DNA of 64,000 nt from Pseudidiomarina aquimaris (GCF_003987395.1 NZ_PIPT01000008.1:108822-172821), one strand, 5' to 3'. Positions 42,476 through 52,728 are shown, counted from the stretch's first letter. Translations and numbers: made by a program. Notes: generated by a model from the letters alone, not told the origin.

Positions 42476-43639
42476 TTAAGCCCCCTCTCTCGTATTCGCG
42501 GTCGTAACGTCAAGTGCGCCACTTACCACGCCGTTTTGGTTGGTCACTTGCCCTTGACTCACGGTTAATCCCGTTTGCTGGGCGGCTTCTTGAAAACGTT
42601 GTAGGACATCAAAATCTTCTGCGTTGACTTGTAGTTGCAGTGTGCCGCCGTTGTAGCGAATGCGCTCCAGTTCGACACTAGGTGTCGCACGGAAAGCTGG
42701 TTCGAGCTGGCCTAACATATTAAAACTACCCGCATTTTGGGCTGTGCCGTCACTTGCAGCACTGGCGTTCCCGCCGACGCTTGCGAGTTGTTGGCGTAAC
42801 TGGCTTTTCACGTTGACGATGCGCGTGGTGTTGGGGAATGCCTCACGATAGGTTGCTTCAATCGCTTGCTGTAGCTGCTGGTTCTCTTGGCCTAGTTGGA
42901 CATAGGTGACGAATTGCTGAGCAAATACTGCGACAAGGGCGACGGCAGCTGCGATGGTCGCCGGTTGCCAAGGTAAGTTTGCGCTTTGTTTACGACGCTT
43001 GCGCGCTGGGCGGAACTCGCCTTGGCGCAGATTAATCGCTTGTTTGATAGCACCGCTGGCGGCAACTTGGAGTGGCAGCTCGTAATTGTCGGTGATGTCT
43101 TCTGCACTGATATCAAAGAGCGGTGGCACGTCAATGCTGTAGGCTTGCCACTGCGCCTCACGCACCAGCATGCTTGCACCTAAACGTAACAGGCTCCCCT
43201 GCTCGGTCACCGGCAAAGCAAAATAATCTGGGTACATAGCATCCGCTTCGATACCCGCACTCTGCAAGGCCTCAAGCCATTCTTGCATATGCGCTTTACT
43301 GACCACCGTCACTGGGATCGGGGTATCCACACCTGCTGGCTTCGCGTTGCTCGGCCAGGCAAAGTGCAGGCTATCGATATCACTGGCGAGTTCATCTTCC
43401 AGACTGTTCGGGATCAGTTGCTGCAATAAACGTTGCGAACCGGCTGGCAACCGCACCTCGGTCAAGAGCACGTCTTGCCCCGGTACCAGCACTGTTACTG
43501 CGCAGCGCTGCGCTTTGTCATGCAGTTGCGGCAGCTCACTCAGGTCGTTGAGCTCGCCACTGGCGATGACCTCTTGTTGGCTGGGGTGCCACACCAACCA
43601 ACGCACCGGCGTTGCCAAATGAATATAGAGCTGTTCCAT
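42476..43639 (-). CDS. gspL: Type II secretion protein GspL
   Basis: The 387-residue product has an actin-like cytoplasmic domain (about 1-220), a membrane segment (TIAAAVALVAVFAQQFV, about 229-245), and a periplasmic domain. The latter has a coiled coil and a ferredoxin-like fold (FRATPSVELERIRYNGGTLQLQV). The cytoplasmic domain recruits GspE to the platform. The start overlaps the gspK stop by one base. Its length matches canonical GspL (about 390-400 residues). Confidence 0.92.
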   Translation of the reverse strand: MEQLYIHLATPVRWLVWHPSQQEVIASGELNDLSELPQLHDKAQRCAVTVLVPGQDVLLTEVRLPAGSQRLLQQLIPNSLEDELASDIDSLHFAWPSNAKPAGVDTPIPVTVVSKAHMQEWLEALQSAGIEADAMYPDYFALPVTEQGSLLRLGASMLVREAQWQAYSIDVPPLFDISAEDITDNYELPLQVAASGAIKQAINLRQGEFRPARKRRKQSANLPWQPATIAAAVALVAVFAQQFVTYVQLGQENQQLQQAIEATYREAFPNTTRIVNVKSQLRQQLASVGGNASAASDGTAQNAGSFNMLGQLEPAFRATPSVELERIRYNGGTLQLQVNAEDFDVLQRFQEAAQQTGLTVSQGQVTNQNGVVSGALDVTTANTREGA

Positions 43640-44721
43640 TAAGGTTCTCCTAGCCCACGCAGTAAGACGACACTGTCGTTTTCTTCTACGTAGAGTTTAC
43701 TTTGCCCACGTAATTCCATATCACCGAATTTTACTTGGGTATCTAACTCGAAATAATTACTTTTTACCACGAAGTCGTCAAACATACCGCCGAGTGACTC
43801 TTCAGTAATGCCGCTTGGGCGCGGCGCACCACCGAAATTTGGATTAATCTTTTGCTGACTCGCTTGCGCCAAGATACTGTTATTTCTCGCATCCTCAACA
43901 GTGCTGTAGCCTTCGTCAGGGCGGTTTTCGATGGCCGCGTTGCCAGCATCAACGGTCACGGCACCAAGCATCATCGCATGCAATACTTCGCCATGCTCTA
44001 CAGTGTTGAGGTTCAATTGGTTACGGTTGCTATTTGGGATCACACAGACGAACGGCTTTAACGCCTGATAGATCGGCTGAGTGATACCGCGAACCAAGCG
44101 CAATTCGCTCTCATGCACGAAGTAATCATTTGCCGCCTGATAAGGCACGGCTAAGCTCTCGTAATCTGAGCGCTCCGCGCCATAACTGGTGTTCATCTGT
44201 TCGTCGCGGTCGAGCCAGTCAGCGATACTTTCGACGATGACATCAGCGTTATAGTCGTCCATGTCGGGCTGCGCGGCTTGTAGCAACATGCGCATTTGCA
44301 CTTTACGCCTTACTAGTTGCTCGGTACTCAAGTCATCCGCTTTGAGCGCATTGACGTTAAAGCAGCTTTGCAAGTCTTTGATACCGACATTGGCCATACC
44401 ACCGCCTTCCAGCGGGTAAACGCGTTCTTCTTCGGTCTGCAGGTACCACACTTGGCCTTGGTGGATCACACCGTTGCTGTCACCGACCTGCAATTGCAGT
44501 AATTGCCGCGCGATTTCTTCGGCGCTCAGCCAATACCAATAGGCTTGTTCGCTCTGCTGGTAGTTCATGGTGCGCACTACGTTCATTTGCAGGCGCTTGC
44601 TCAGTTGCACGGCCAACACGGTGACCAACGCCACCACCAGAAGCACCATGATCAGGGCCACGCCCTGCTGCTTATGGGGAAGGTTGGCTGGAACTTTGCG
44701 GTTCACGGAAATCCCCCCCAT
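43639..44721 (-). CDS. gspK: Minor pseudopilin GspK
   Basis: The 360-residue product has a 20-residue leader (MGGISVNRKVPANLPHKQQG|VALIMVLLVVALVTV) cut after G20, and no Glu at mature position 5, as in all GspK. The large helical domain includes LQSCFNVNALK and, near residue 205, ANDYFVHESELRLVRGITQP. NVNAL and the ELRLV.G motif are characteristic. The start overlaps gspJ by 50 bases; an in-frame GTG at 44706 would give a shorter leader. Confidence 0.92.
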   Translation of the reverse strand: MGGISVNRKVPANLPHKQQGVALIMVLLVVALVTVLAVQLSKRLQMNVVRTMNYQQSEQAYWYWLSAEEIARQLLQLQVGDSNGVIHQGQVWYLQTEEERVYPLEGGGMANVGIKDLQSCFNVNALKADDLSTEQLVRRKVQMRMLLQAAQPDMDDYNADVIVESIADWLDRDEQMNTSYGAERSDYESLAVPYQAANDYFVHESELRLVRGITQPIYQALKPFVCVIPNSNRNQLNLNTVEHGEVLHAMMLGAVTVDAGNAAIENRPDEGYSTVEDARNNSILAQASQQKINPNFGGAPRPSGITEESLGGMFDDFVVKSNYFELDTQVKFGDMELRGQSKLYVEENDSVVLLRGLGEP

Positions 44722-45379
44722 TTAAAATAAAAACGCGAACAATGGTACCCCAACGTTCGGTTTCGATGGTGACTTCAACGCCATCTGGGATAGCCATTGG
44801 GCCGTCTCCATCTCCTTGGCTGGCTTGAGCAGCTTGAGCGGCTTGGGTGCTGAAGCTATTGCGCTCAGAGCCTTTAACAAGGGGTTTCACTTGGAATTCA
44901 CTGACGCCCTCGAGCATGACGCGCTCGGTCGGCTCGGTGGTTGCGCTCATATCGGCATAGGTATAGTGCTGACGCACCAGTTGCTGTTCTTCGTTGATGA
45001 AGTAACGCACCGGTTGCAATTCGCTGCGTGCCAATAGATTACCTGGGTTAAACCAGCCAGCACGCACATAATATTCTTCGGCCGGCGTACGCCGCGACAC
45101 GGCTTGGCGCAGATCGGTTTCGAGCATCAGCATCGCTTGCTGCAACTGCTGCAATTGTTCGCGCACTTCGGCGCTCTGCTCGTTGGTGCGCATCATGCTA
45201 TTGACCACAGCTGCACTGGCAAGGCCGATAATCGCGAACACCACAATCGCCACGAGAACTTCAACCAGCGTAAAACCGGTAGCCCGTGGCTCTACCACGG
45301 GGGCAGTCCGAATTGAACAACCAATGTTGTAGCGTCGGGGTTGTCCCGTGGTAGAACCACGGGCTACATATCTACTCAT
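44672..45379 (-). CDS. gspJ: Minor pseudopilin GspJ with repeat-derived leader
   Basis: The 235-residue product is cut after G35 (VVEPRATG|FTLVEVLVAIVVF). The mature part is a normal GspJ (AVVNSMMRTNEQSAEVREQL, LLARSELQPVRYFI). The leader of 35 residues is unusually long: residues 5-12 (VARGSTTG) and 27-34 (PVVEPRAT) are encoded by an inverted pair of GTAG palindromic repeats (45279-45367). Because the leader is removed by the prepilin peptidase, the insertion should not alter the working protein. The ATG forms an ATGA overlap with gspI. A GTG inside the second repeat could give a leader of only 9 residues, but I see no ribosome-binding site for it. Confidence 0.9.
   Translation of the reverse strand: MSRYVARGSTTGQPRRYNIGCSIRTAPVVEPRATGFTLVEVLVAIVVFAIIGLASAAVVNSMMRTNEQSAEVREQLQQLQQAMLMLETDLRQAVSRRTPAEEYYVRAGWFNPGNLLARSELQPVRYFINEEQQLVRQHYTYADMSATTEPTERVMLEGVSEFQVKPLVKGSERNSFSTQAAQAAQASQGDGDGPMAIPDGVEVTIETERWGTIVRVFILNGGDFREPQSSSQPSP
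45279..45367. repeat. Inverted pair of GTAG palindromic repeats inside gspJ, pair 2
   Basis: Left copy: GTAG (45279-45282) plus CCCGTGGCTCTACCACGGG (45283-45301). Right copy: 45345-45367 in opposite orientation. The spacer contains CCGAATTGAACAACC and AGCGTC, also found in pairs 3, 4 and 5. The whole 89-base unit is translated on the minus strand as part of the GspJ leader. Confidence 0.95.
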
Positions 45380-45834
45380 TCCGGGGCCCTCAGGTAGCGG
45401 CCGAGGATGTAGCTCTTGGCGGTGCTCTCTTCGCTGGGGCGGACGGTGACTTCGACGTAGCTAACATCGGCGGTCACGGTTTCGGTAAAGGTTACCGACC
45501 AATGCCATTCTTTGTTAGCGATGGTTTCAACGCCGGTTTCCATTTCTCTTGGGTCGTCGCTGAGCGACAAGCACGCGAGCGCATTAGCGGCGGCGTAGCG
45601 CGCCATGGTGCGCTCTTCCATGTAGGCGAGATCATTCAGATGATTGGTAGCGGCGGCCACACCCGCAAGTGCCGCCATGGCGAAAATCGCCAACGCCGCC
45701 ATGACCTCCACCAAGGTAAATCCAGCCTGCTTGGTAGCCCGTGGTTCTACCACGGGGTGCGGCTGACGTTGCGGCAATGGTTGTTGAATTCGAGCTTGCC
45801 CCGCAGTAGAACTGCGGGCTACGGATGGCGTCAT
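45376..45834 (-). CDS. gspI: Minor pseudopilin GspI with repeat-derived leader
   Basis: The 152-residue product is cut after G38 (TKQAG|FTLVEVMAALAIFAM). The mature part is a normal GspI (LNDLAYMEERTMARYAAANA is the conserved helix). The 38-residue leader contains residues 5-12 (VARSSTAG) and 27-34 (PVVEPRAT), encoded by another inverted pair of GTAG palindromic repeats (45734-45822). The spacer orientation is opposite to that in gspJ, so this is a separate insertion and not a duplication of the gspJ one. The ATG overlaps the gspH stop as ATGA with GAGG just upstream. Confidence 0.9.
   Translation of the reverse strand: MTPSVARSSTAGQARIQQPLPQRQPHPVVEPRATKQAGFTLVEVMAALAIFAMAALAGVAAATNHLNDLAYMEERTMARYAAANALACLSLSDDPREMETGVETIANKEWHWSVTFTETVTADVSYVEVTVRPSEESTAKSYILGRYLRAPE
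45734..45822. repeat. Inverted pair of GTAG palindromic repeats inside gspI, pair 3
   Basis: Left copy: GTAG (45734-45737) plus CCCGTGGTTCTACCACGGG (45738-45756). Right copy: 45800-45822 in opposite orientation with arms CCCGCAG/CTGCGGG. The reverse complement of the spacer (TCGAATTCAACAACCATTG...CGTCAG) matches the spacers of pairs 2, 4 and 5, so the unit is inserted the other way round. Length is 89 bases, as for pair 2. Confidence 0.95.
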
Positions 45835-46415
45835 TCCACGTCCTCCGCGCGCTGTAGGCTGATATTGTAACCGTCTTCACTGCGCAGCAGCCAACCTTCG
45901 CCGGCAAAGCTGTTTTCCGGTTGTAGGCGAAGGGTAAATACGGATACATCGCCGCTGCCAAGGATCCACAGCTGAGGTTGCTGCGCTTCAAGTTCTTCGG
46001 CGCTTACGGTTGCGTCTTCTGGCGGTGCAAAAAATGCCTCGACCGCGTCCTCGTTCTGCCCTAGCAGATCTTCTGTTTCACTTTCGAGCTCGTAGATCAC
46101 GCCTGCCGGCCAATCTTGCGGGCGCAGACCACGAAAATTCAACGGCTGCCATTCCTGCTCACGCCACTCAACAAAGGTGTAGCCCTGCTCGTCAAAACGC
46201 AGACCCAAAATGGCGTGGCGCAATAACGCGTACTCTTGGGCATAGCGCATACGCTGATACAGATCTTCCGCGGCGTCATCGAGCTGATCGTCTTGTTGAT
46301 CAGGCACGACAAAGGTCACCGCCACTGCCATCAAGGCAATAATGGCAATGGTGACCATTACTTCAACAAGGGTAAACCCCTTAGTTTTGTTCAAGGTTCC
46401 AGTTACCGATGTCAT
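45831..46415 (-). CDS. gspH: Pseudopilin GspH
   Basis: The product from the ATG at 46415 has 194 residues, with a leader cut after G13 (MTSVTGTLNKTKG|FTLVEVMVTIAI) and Glu at mature position 5. A beta domain with YAQEYALLRHAILGLRFDEQGYTFVEW follows, the typical GspH pattern. The gene then overlaps gspG by 35 bases. A TTG start within that overlap (at MNKTKG) would give a 6-residue leader; the longer frame to 46460 is unlikely. An acidic insert (EAFFAPPEDATVSAEELEAQ) lies near residue 135. Confidence 0.88.
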   Translation of the reverse strand: MTSVTGTLNKTKGFTLVEVMVTIAIIALMAVAVTFVVPDQQDDQLDDAAEDLYQRMRYAQEYALLRHAILGLRFDEQGYTFVEWREQEWQPLNFRGLRPQDWPAGVIYELESETEDLLGQNEDAVEAFFAPPEDATVSAEELEAQQPQLWILGSGDVSVFTLRLQPENSFAGEGWLLRSEDGYNISLQRAEDVE

Positions 46416-46803
46416 CTTCGGTGCCTGGCTGACGGTCTTCACCTGCTGAGAAAATATCAATATCGCGATACTCGCCTGGGCTCAGCAACATGTACTCAGA
46501 ACCGTACGGGTCGAGCGGCAAACGTTGAATGTAACCACCACGGCGATAATTACGCGGTAATGGGTCAATTGTTGGCTCATTAATCAAAGCTTCAAGGCCC
46601 TGTTCAGTAGTTGGGAACATACCATTGTCGAGTTTGTACTGCGACAAAGCGTTCTCCAACGCAATAATATCTGATTTCACTTTCTGGCGATTAGCTTGAT
46701 CGGCCGAGCCCAAAACGTTCGGCAAAATAAGTGTGGCCAGTAGGCCTAAAATTACAATCACCACCATCACTTCGATAAGTGAGAAACCTTTATTTCGTAT
46801 CAT
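46381..46803 (-). CDS. gspG: Major pseudopilin GspG
   Basis: The 140-residue product has the leader MIRNKG|FSLIEVMVVIVILGLLA, cut after G6. The mature part has SADQANRQKVKSDIIALENA, YKLDNGMFPTTEQGLEAL and the C-terminal calcium-binding loop around DIFSAGEDRQPGTEDDIGNW. These are the defining GspG features. It forms the pseudopilus shaft of the canonical system. The gap to gspF is 12 bases. Confidence 0.96.
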   Translation of the reverse strand: MIRNKGFSLIEVMVVIVILGLLATLILPNVLGSADQANRQKVKSDIIALENALSQYKLDNGMFPTTEQGLEALINEPTIDPLPRNYRRGGYIQRLPLDPYGSEYMLLSPGEYRDIDIFSAGEDRQPGTEDDIGNWNLEQN

Positions 46804-46815
46804 ACTTCCTCCAGT

Positions 46816-48060
46816 TTATAAGCCGACTGCTTGGTTGAGCTGCAAAATCGGCTGAATAATTGCCATCACAATCACTAAGACCACTGCCGCCATGACAATG
46901 ATCAGTGCTGGCTCAAATATTTTTAACGCCACACTCATGGTGTTTTCAAAATCGCGGTCTTGGTTGTCGGCGGCACGCCCCAGCATTTGCTCGAGCTCCC
47001 CTGATTTTTCGCCCGCTGCAATCATGTGGAGCATCATCGGCGGAAATAATTTCGTCTGTGCCAGCGCTGCGCGTAATGACGAGCCCTCACGCACACGATC
47101 GGCCGCTTCGGTTACCGCGTGCTGCATGGCCCGATTACCGAGCACGCGCGCGGTAATTTGCAGGCCCTCTAGCAGTGGGACCGCTGAGGCCGTCAAAATG
47201 CTTAACGTGCGCGAAAAACGTGCGGTATTCACCCCTTTAATGACGCGTCCAACCAAAGGGACTTTCAGTTGCCAAGCATGAAACTTATCGCGTCGCTTTT
47301 CGTTCTTGAGCATTTGCCCGAAGATCACCAAGCCAACTAGAATGGCCACTAGAATAAAGGGCCCGAAGGTTTGTAAGAACTCACTTACGGCAAGCAGTGC
47401 GCGGGTGATAAACGGCAATTCCTGACCCAAATCACCAAATTGCTCAACGATTTGCGGCACCACCGAAACGAGCAAGAAAATGATCACGCTGATGGCGACA
47501 AACGTCAGTACCGCAGGGTAAACCAGCGCTTGTACCAACTGCCCTTTGAGCTGATTGCGTTGTTCGGTGTAGTCGGCCAAGCGATTCAAGACTTCGTCGA
47601 GATGGCCGGAACGCTCACCGGCCGCCACCATGGCGGTGAAGAGCTTGTCGAAAATGTGCGGATAGTCACTCATCGCTACGGCTAACGAATAGCCTTCAAC
47701 GACACGCGAACGCACCGCCATGACAAGTTTTTGCAAACGTGGTTTGTCGGTTTGCTCCGCCACGGCAAGCAACGCTTGCTCAATTGGCATCGCAGCAGCG
47801 ACTAAGGTGGCCAACTGACGGGTGATAAGCGCGAGATCGGCCGAGCTTATTTTGCGGACTTTACGGCGTGCCCACCAACCAGCAAGGCCTTTTTGTTGCG
47901 TTGCGACATCACCGCCAGACTGCTCTGCTTCGCCCACACTTACCGGGATCAAGCCTTGGTCACGCAATAACTGGCGAACTTGGCGCTCGGTGTCAGCTTC
48001 GAGCACACCGTTTTTTTTGCGCCCTTTGGCGTCCAGCGCTTGGTAGGAAAACGCTCCCAT
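46816..48060 (-). CDS. gspF: Type II secretion inner-membrane platform protein GspF
   Basis: The 414-residue product starts MGAFSYQALDAKGRKKNGVLE, the usual GspF start. It has the duplicated domain (LITRQLATLVAAAMPIEQAL ... MVAAGERSGHLDEVLNRLADY; FSRTLSILTASAVPLLEGLQI ... MIAAGEKSGELEQMLGRAAD). Three membrane segments are at VLTFVAISVIIFLLVSVVPQI, ILVAILVGLVIFGQ and LIIVMAAVVLVIVMAIIQPIL. Its length matches canonical GspF. It lies 2 bases downstream of gspE. Confidence 0.96.
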   Translation of the reverse strand: MGAFSYQALDAKGRKKNGVLEADTERQVRQLLRDQGLIPVSVGEAEQSGGDVATQQKGLAGWWARRKVRKISSADLALITRQLATLVAAAMPIEQALLAVAEQTDKPRLQKLVMAVRSRVVEGYSLAVAMSDYPHIFDKLFTAMVAAGERSGHLDEVLNRLADYTEQRNQLKGQLVQALVYPAVLTFVAISVIIFLLVSVVPQIVEQFGDLGQELPFITRALLAVSEFLQTFGPFILVAILVGLVIFGQMLKNEKRRDKFHAWQLKVPLVGRVIKGVNTARFSRTLSILTASAVPLLEGLQITARVLGNRAMQHAVTEAADRVREGSSLRAALAQTKLFPPMMLHMIAAGEKSGELEQMLGRAADNQDRDFENTMSVALKIFEPALIIVMAAVVLVIVMAIIQPILQLNQAVGL

Positions 48061-48062
48061 GA

Positions 48063-49538
48063 CTACTCCTCGCGCGTCACACGCAACACTTCTTCGCGTG
48101 TGGTGAGACCCTGCGCTACTTTATCCAGTCCGTCCTGACGAATACTTGGTGTGCTGTTGCGCACGTATTTCTCGATGGCTTGCTCGCCGTGACCGTTATG
48201 AATCAGATCGCGGATGGTTTCGTCGACCACCAGCAGCTCGTGAATCCCGGTACGCCCGCGGTAACCCGTGTAATTACACTTGTCACAACCGACCGCGCGA
48301 CACTCTTGGCTGTCTGCGGCAATAGGTGCTTTACAGTCATCGCATAAAGTTCTGACAAGGCGTTGCGAGAGCACCGCTAACAGCGACGAGCTGAGCAGGA
48401 AAGGTTCTACGCCCATGTCTTCGAGACGCGTAATAGCGCCCGCTGCGGTATTCGTGTGCAAGGTCGACAGCACTAAGTGGCCGGTCAACGACGCCTGTAC
48501 GGCAATTTGTGCGGTTTCCACGTCACGGATCTCACCGACCATCACAACGTCAGGATCTTGGCGTAAAATCGCCCGCAAGCCACGCGCAAAGGTCATATCG
48601 ACCCGCGGGTTGACCTGCATCTGACCAATACCTTCGATGGCATACTCAATCGGGTCTTCGACGGTCAGAATGTTGCGGTCTTTGGAGTTGATGTCCATCA
48701 ACCCAGCATACAAAGTGGTGGATTTACCTGACCCCGTTGGGCCGGTCACCAAGATAATGCCATGAGGCTTTTTAATTAGTTCGGCGAAAATCTTGCGATT
48801 GCCATCGGTCATGCCGAGTTGCTGCAAGTTTAACCGTGCGTTGTTCTTATCAAGGAGACGTAATACCACGCGCTCGCCATGATTCGATGGCATGGTCGAG
48901 ACCCGCACATCCACTGCGCGACCGGCAATTAGCAGGCTGATACGTCCATCTTGAGGTACGCGCTTCTCAGCAATATCGAGCTGTGCCATAACTTTTATAC
49001 GGCTGACCAACAATGAACTGAGCTTACGGTTCGGGCGAATGACTTCGCGCAACACGCCGTCAATACGGAAGCGTACCAGCAGGTCTTTCTCGAACGTCTC
49101 AATATGGATATCCGAAGCGCCTTCTTTGATCGCTTCCGAAAGCATCGCGTTGATCAATTTGATGATTGGCGCGTCGTCTTCACTCTCGAGCAAATCTTCG
49201 GTTTGCGGCAGTTCATCGGCTAATGAAAACAGATTGCTTTCGTTTCCGATATCTTCCATCAGTTGCTTCGCTTCCGACGAATCACGCTGGTAGGCTTGCG
49301 TCAGAATGGCGTCAAAGGCTTCGGCGCTGTGCTTACTTACGGTAAACGGCTTACCGACAGCACGCCGGACTTCCAGCAAGACTTGTGGTTCAACGTCTTC
49401 ACGGCAATGCACGGTAAGCAACGCGTTAACATCGTCTGCTTCGGCATGATCCGCGACCACAACCCCATAGCGTTTCGCGAAACCAAAGGGTAAGCGCCGC
49501 GGAGTGACGCGTGCCGCTAGCTCGGCAACATCAGTCAT
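48063..49538 (-). CDS. gspE: Type II secretion assembly ATPase GspE
   Basis: The 491-residue product has Walker [10 protein letters not shown] (266-274), Asp box [13 protein letters not shown], Walker [13 protein letters not shown] and His box [13 protein letters not shown]. The CM zinc site (CDDC ... CDKC) is complete. The N-terminal part (about 1-110) binds GspL. It powers pseudopilus assembly. The start overlaps gspD by 8 bases. It differs from the second GspE of this window in its shorter N-terminal domain and closely matches the canonical type. Confidence 0.97.
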   Translation of the reverse strand: MTDVAELAARVTPRRLPFGFAKRYGVVVADHAEADDVNALLTVHCREDVEPQVLLEVRRAVGKPFTVSKHSAEAFDAILTQAYQRDSSEAKQLMEDIGNESNLFSLADELPQTEDLLESEDDAPIIKLINAMLSEAIKEGASDIHIETFEKDLLVRFRIDGVLREVIRPNRKLSSLLVSRIKVMAQLDIAEKRVPQDGRISLLIAGRAVDVRVSTMPSNHGERVVLRLLDKNNARLNLQQLGMTDGNRKIFAELIKKPHGIILVTGPTGSGKSTTLYAGLMDINSKDRNILTVEDPIEYAIEGIGQMQVNPRVDMTFARGLRAILRQDPDVVMVGEIRDVETAQIAVQASLTGHLVLSTLHTNTAAGAITRLEDMGVEPFLLSSSLLAVLSQRLVRTLCDDCKAPIAADSQECRAVGCDKCNYTGYRGRTGIHELLVVDETIRDLIHNGHGEQAIEKYVRNSTPSIRQDGLDKVAQGLTTREEVLRVTREE

Positions 49539-51639
49539 TGCCGTTGCCTCCCTCCCGCTCGTCGAGGTACTTCTGTAGCTCTGGCGGAATGGCTAAGTCG
49601 CTATCTTTAAATTCAGGCAAAATTGGCGTCTCGGTATTTGGCATTAAGGTCACGCCTTCTTCGCTACGCTGCAACTGCTGAGCGCGCATGTAGTTGTATT
49701 TGCGGCTACTCAAGCCATTAGCGGTACCTGAATCACGTACAATTGTTGGGCGTAAGAACACCATCAGGTTGCGCTTTTGCTTCGTGGTTGAAGTGCTGCG
49801 GAACAACGCACCAACGAGTGGAATGTCGCCAAGTAATGGAATTTTTGATTCGCTCTCTTGCACGTCTTCATCAATCAAGCCACCCAACACGATAGTTTCG
49901 CCGTCATCGGCCATAACCGTGGTTTTTAGGGTACGTTTGTTGATGGTGATATCCACCGCCGTGGCGCCACTTAAACTTGAAACTTCTTGCTCAATGACCA
50001 ACTGTACGGCATTGCCTTCGTTGATCTGCGGCGTGACGTTCAGCTTGATACCGATGTCTTCACGCTCAACGGTTTGGAATGGATTTTCGTTGTTAGCGCC
50101 GGCGGTTGAGCCGGTAATCGTCGGCACTGATTGACCGACTAGGAACGAGGCTTCTTCGTTGTCGACGGTCATAATGCTTGGCGTGGCCAAAATATTCGAC
50201 TTGGTATTGGTCGCAACGGCTTGCAAAATTGCACCCCAGTCGTTTTTCACGACGCCGACCATCATGCCATTCACATTACCAAGCAACTGCGCCAGCAAGC
50301 TCACATCACCTGGCTCATCTGGCTCAGTGGTGGTGACCAAGTTGCCATCGACGATGGTTTGCGTGGTGCGGCCTTCGCGCTCACGCGCTTGATAGGCTGC
50401 AGCAGCCAGCGGGCCGATAGGTACTTGGCGACCGTTGTTGTACTGCACCATGCCACCATCTTCAGAAATCCACTGCAAGCCAAGGTCAACACCGTCACCC
50501 TCGAAGATTTCCACGATAATCGCTTCGACATGAACCTGAGCACGACGAATATCAAGCTGACGAATGACATTCTCGAGATTTGCGAGCAAGTCCGGCTGCG
50601 CGGTAATTACCAGTGAGTTGCTGTCTTCGTGGGCCGAAATGCTAATTTGTTGATTGCTGTTGTTATTGCGTAAGTTACGTGCCATGCGTGCTTGCTGCGG
50701 GTTACCGCCGGCACTCTGCATTTCGGCTTGAATGCTTTCACTCACGCCTTGCAGCACATCGACTAACTCATCCGCTTTTGCATATTTAAGATAATAAACG
50801 CGGGTATTGCCTTCGGTTTTAAGGTCTTGGTCGAGTTGGTTGATCAGCGCGATCACGCGCTGACGTGCACGCGGTTCACCGCTTACCACGACCGAGTTAG
50901 TACGCTCGTCGGCGACTATTTTCGGTATCAAGAGTGGCGGTGTACCTTCGTTGGTTTTTTCAAACAACGACGAAGCGATGCGCACCACTTCAGCGGCTGA
51001 TGCGTATTCAAGTTTTACCACGTCGACATCTTGGTTACCGGCGCGGTCAACGCGCTCAATGATTTCTGTGAGACGCTGCACGGTCTCACTACGGCCGGTG
51101 ATCATGATCACGTTCGACGGGTCATAGCTCACCACGTTGCCGCCGCCACTACTGTCGGCAAGTAACCGTAACAACGGCGCTAATTCGCGCACGCTGACAT
51201 TGTTCACTGGCACTACCCGGGTGACCAATGTGTCGCCACCCAAAGAGTTATCGTCAACCACTGGAATCGCACCATTGCGCGCGTCTTTGTCGCGCATGAC
51301 CTTTATCACTCCCGACTCCATCGCGACCGTTGCGAAGCCATAGACCTCGAGGACGTTCAAAAAGAACTGCCAATACTGCTCTTCACTCATTACATCGTAA
51401 CTACGCACGTTAATGGTGCCGCGCACGTCAGGATCGATAATCATCGTTTTACCGAGATTACGGCCCACAACTTGGATGAATTCAGTGATGTCGGTATTTT
51501 TAAAACTCGCAGCATATTCTGCCGCTTCTTGATTAGCTTGTTGCTCAGCTTGTTGGGCGAATGCTGAAGCACTCGCGCCCATGGCGCAGGCCAAGGTAAT
51601 GCTGGTAAGCAAAATAGATGCGGTGGTCAAGTTACGCAT
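49531..51639 (-). CDS. gspD: Type II secretion outer-membrane secretin GspD
   Basis: The 702-residue product has a signal peptide (cleavage near ASAFAQQ). The N0 domain (about 40-115, [19 protein letters not shown]) and N1-N3 domains ([54 protein letters not shown]) are followed by the secretin domain. That contains [28 protein letters not shown] and [16 protein letters not shown]. It has no lipobox, so a separate pilotin should be needed; none is in the window. Its end is a short S-domain-like tail. Confidence 0.97.
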   Translation of the reverse strand: MRNLTTASILLTSITLACAMGASASAFAQQAEQQANQEAAEYAASFKNTDITEFIQVVGRNLGKTMIIDPDVRGTINVRSYDVMSEEQYWQFFLNVLEVYGFATVAMESGVIKVMRDKDARNGAIPVVDDNSLGGDTLVTRVVPVNNVSVRELAPLLRLLADSSGGGNVVSYDPSNVIMITGRSETVQRLTEIIERVDRAGNQDVDVVKLEYASAAEVVRIASSLFEKTNEGTPPLLIPKIVADERTNSVVVSGEPRARQRVIALINQLDQDLKTEGNTRVYYLKYAKADELVDVLQGVSESIQAEMQSAGGNPQQARMARNLRNNNSNQQISISAHEDSNSLVITAQPDLLANLENVIRQLDIRRAQVHVEAIIVEIFEGDGVDLGLQWISEDGGMVQYNNGRQVPIGPLAAAAYQAREREGRTTQTIVDGNLVTTTEPDEPGDVSLLAQLLGNVNGMMVGVVKNDWGAILQAVATNTKSNILATPSIMTVDNEEASFLVGQSVPTITGSTAGANNENPFQTVEREDIGIKLNVTPQINEGNAVQLVIEQEVSSLSGATAVDITINKRTLKTTVMADDGETIVLGGLIDEDVQESESKIPLLGDIPLVGALFRSTSTTKQKRNLMVFLRPTIVRDSGTANGLSSRKYNYMRAQQLQRSEEGVTLMPNTETPILPEFKDSDLAIPPELQKYLDEREGGNGND

Positions 51640-51669
51640 AGTTGCGTCCTATTGTTCTCGTTGTTCTGG

Positions 51670-52596
51670 TTACTCGCTCGGAACTGCTAGTTCTAAGTCG
51701 AGATATTCTTCGTCACGCAGCACCGTCACAATGATTTGGCGTGCGTTGCGTAGTTCTCCAATGGCGACTTGCGCACTGGAGACATCAGTTAAATCTTGTC
51801 CGTTAATCGCGACAGCAATATCGCCTGCTTTGAACCCTGCTTCAGTAAAGAGTTCCGGGTATTTGCCTGGGCTTAAGCGATAGCCCTGTAAACCATCGCC
51901 TGACATGGCTGGGCTAATGCGAATGTAATCTAGCAAAGCGGCACTTTCACCGCTACGGCGCAATTCGCGATACGCTTGTTGAGCTTCAGACACGCGGCGC
52001 AATTGATCATCACTCATCGGCGCATCATCATCTGCAGGGGCTTGCGCTCGCTGTTGATTTTCGAGAGTCAGACTCAAACCTTCGCTAAGTTCGCCGATAC
52101 CTTCGAGTTCGAGGGTTTCGAGCGCACCGTTATTATTGAGGATAACGCGGTCGGCGTAGATCTCTTCGATACTGACCTGCGTGCCGGTGATTTTGTCACC
52201 GATGACGTACACTTCTTGATTGCGATCTTTCTCAATAATTGCAGCCGAGCGCTCAGGAACGTTACTTGCGGTGACGCCTAATAAACGCACGTTAAGCTGC
52301 GTTTTTGGCGCATTGCGCGTGTCGCTTGGCGTTACCACACTGGTACCGAACAAATTCAGGTCGGCAAGGCGACTTACCGAGGTAGGACGATTGCTATTAT
52401 TCGCTTGCACTTGTACCTGCAGCGGGCCGCTCGCCGGTGGACTCGCAGGCGCAAACATTTGCCACGTCATTTTGGCTAAGGTCCAGACCGCATAAATAGC
52501 GAACAGCGCTGTGAGCACATATAAGAGTGCACGCAAGAAGCGTGGGCCCGTCGTGACGGCAAGTAAGCGCTGAAGTTGTGGGTTCTCAATCTGCAT
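51670..52596 (-). CDS. gspC: Type II secretion inner-membrane protein GspC
   Basis: The 308-residue product has one N-terminal membrane segment (LLYVLTALFAIYAVWTLAKM) and a proline-rich linker. The homology region follows (about 90-170, LNVRLLGVTASNVPERSAAII ... ADRVILNNNGALETLEL). A PDZ domain comes last (about 225-305, LQGYRLSPGKYPELFTEAGF, KAGDIAVAINGQDL). It links the inner-membrane platform to the GspD secretin and takes part in substrate recognition. It is the first gene of the canonical gsp operon and is divergent from hslO; the 132-base gap between them must hold both promoters. Confidence 0.96.
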   Translation of the reverse strand: MQIENPQLQRLLAVTTGPRFLRALLYVLTALFAIYAVWTLAKMTWQMFAPASPPASGPLQVQVQANNSNRPTSVSRLADLNLFGTSVVTPSDTRNAPKTQLNVRLLGVTASNVPERSAAIIEKDRNQEVYVIGDKITGTQVSIEEIYADRVILNNNGALETLELEGIGELSEGLSLTLENQQRAQAPADDDAPMSDDQLRRVSEAQQAYRELRRSGESAALLDYIRISPAMSGDGLQGYRLSPGKYPELFTEAGFKAGDIAVAINGQDLTDVSSAQVAIGELRNARQIIVTVLRDEEYLDLELAVPSE

Positions 52597-52728
52597 TTTT
52601 AATTTCGTTATAATTTTGTGACAGCACAGAGTTATCAGCCATTCTAACCCCTAAGCCACAAAGTGAACAGATCAAAATGGGGGATTGTGGTAGAATACGT
52701 ACAAAATATTACATTGTGATGAAGTACT

